64,000 bases of DNA, taken from Paulownia fortunei. Lineage: Eukaryota > Streptophyta > Magnoliopsida > Lamiales > Paulowniaceae. The position numbers and the translations under genes are program-made. The stretch's first letter is position 1; the number at the start of each line of letters is the position of its first letter. A model generated the notes under the pieces. It worked only from the letters and a program-made list of their open reading frames with translations. It did not search any database and had not been told where the DNA came from. Shown here in pieces: positions 63,174 to 64,000 of the stretch. The stretch spans positions 23,985,445 to 24,049,444 of the forward strand of contig CM033107.1 of assembly GCA_019321725.1 (NCBI GenBank), in the 5' to 3' direction.

Positions 63174-63293
63174 AAATATTTTTTATTCATCAAGAATTCT
63201 ATTAATTACTTATCCTAACAACACCTTTATTTTAAATATTTTTTATTCATCAAGAATTTTATTACTTACGTATCCTACCAGCAACCTTTATTC
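63174..63293. repeat. Tandem duplication, period 60 bp
   Basis: Copies at 63174 and 63234 share aaatattttttattcatcaa, gaatt.tatta, tatccta and aacctttat. Confidence 0.9.
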
Positions 63294-64000
63294 TTTAATC
63301 TTCACACATGCATACGGCTCACACGACTTAGGTGGAGCTAAAAAATGAATACTAAAATTATTTATTCTTAAAAATAATAAATAAAAAGAAATTTTTTATG
63401 TTTAAAAAGATAAATTTTTAAAATTTAATACTTTTATGTATAAAATTTATATTAATTTTTCAAAAAATAGAGTTGACGGGAGCGTCGGCCGGCCCTCCCC
63501 TGACTCCAAACTCCGCCTCTGCGTCCGTTTCAATTTAGTTATTGTTATTTCATTTATTCTAAAAAGTATATTTATATAAAAAGTTTTTTTTTTTTATGCA
63601 TACACATTGAGTGTGTATTATTTGATACAATATGTACACTTGAAAAATATTTATTTCCAAATTTTTAAAGAGAAATATTTCAAAACTTACTTCTTGCCAA
63701 AATAAATTTGTCTAACCATAAAATTGGTACACATTCTCAAGAAAAGAGTTGCCATCAAATGGTTTGTCCAATTTATGAAAGTTGAATTAAAACTGTCAAC
63801 CTCCCCTCATCTAATGTACTTCTAAATACAAATTTTATACATGCAGAAATAGAAAGATAAAAAAAAAAATATGGATAAATATAATATCTTGATTCAGAAA
63901 AATTTGAGTTCAATCTCTAATTTAAAACTATTTGATTCTTCTCCTATTATATTATTCAATTTAGGGCTTGAAAGCATATCTCAGGATCAAGTAAAAAAGT

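Larger units (their letters stand above)
57201..64000. other. Gene-poor AT-rich region to the window end
   Basis: No coding exon or RNA gene was supported on either strand. It contains repeat relics with attcgattcgattcgattcg at 58520-58545 followed by leucine/isoleucine-codon-like decayed sequence to 58750. Two short tandem duplications (60.88 and 63.17 kb) and a (TG)n run at 63031-63054 are also present. Frames at 58253-58504 and 60437-60649 lack family features. Confidence 0.55.

Noticed and set aside
1..64000. tRNA and known miRNA precursors
   Set aside because: I looked for GTTCGA-type T-loop boxes and common plant miRNA cores by eye and found none that fit; a covariance-model scan would be decisive.

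Overview
This window looks like nuclear DNA of a eudicot plant. It is AT-rich, the genes are widely spaced and have GT-AG introns, and every recognisable protein belongs to a plant gene family. There are no operons, ribosome-binding sites or prokaryotic signatures. The species cannot be named from the sequence alone.

Gene layout, left to right: (1) 1-4669 (+), the 3' part of a lipid-droplet-associated hydrolase (LDAH, DUF2305), rebuilt from exons too short to stand out as open frames. The gene runs off the left edge. (2) 6300-6839 (+), an intronless OVATE family protein of the OFP6 type. (3) 17655-18506 (-), a second intronless OVATE protein, of the OFP13 type, convergent with the first. (4) 22713-25735 (-), splice-bounded open segments that may be an unrecognised multi-exon gene. 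(5) 33454-34397 (-), an intronless CAF1/POP2-type deadenylase close to CAF1-11, whose Kozak ATG is out of frame by one base at a C7 run. (6) 37404-40528 (-), a complete four-exon UEV1 ubiquitin E2 variant of 146 residues. (7) 44707-46671 (+), an RRM + CCHC zinc knuckle + RS-rich protein encoded in one exon behind a probable 5'UTR intron. (8) 48.7-52.3 kb (+), several exon-like pieces with no family match. (9) 56134-56481 (-), a GIR1/GIR2-type EAR-motif repressor with a CX2C...CX2C module and a probable 5'UTR intron.

The genes do not form a pathway. They are independent regulators: two OFP transcriptional repressors, one EAR corepressor adaptor, mRNA deadenylation, K63-ubiquitin signalling, and a splicing-type RNA-binding protein, plus a lipid hydrolase.

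The rest is AT-rich intergenic DNA holding small non-autonomous elements and many local duplications. There is a MITE-like family with two copies (13.6 and 15.9 kb), a larger element family with copies at 8.3-8.8 and 31.6-32.1 kb, and a 350-bp MITE at 53.0 kb. A five-monomer array of about 178 bp with an alternating A-B-A-B-A pattern lies at 28.0-28.85 kb. A short degenerate chloroplast 23S rRNA fragment is at 31.3 kb. Six separate tandem duplications have periods of only 55-61 bp. I saw no tRNA gene, CRISPR array or transposase/reverse-transcriptase reading frame. No convincing new biological system was found; the unrecognised spliced segments and the CAF1 start problem are the points most worth checking.
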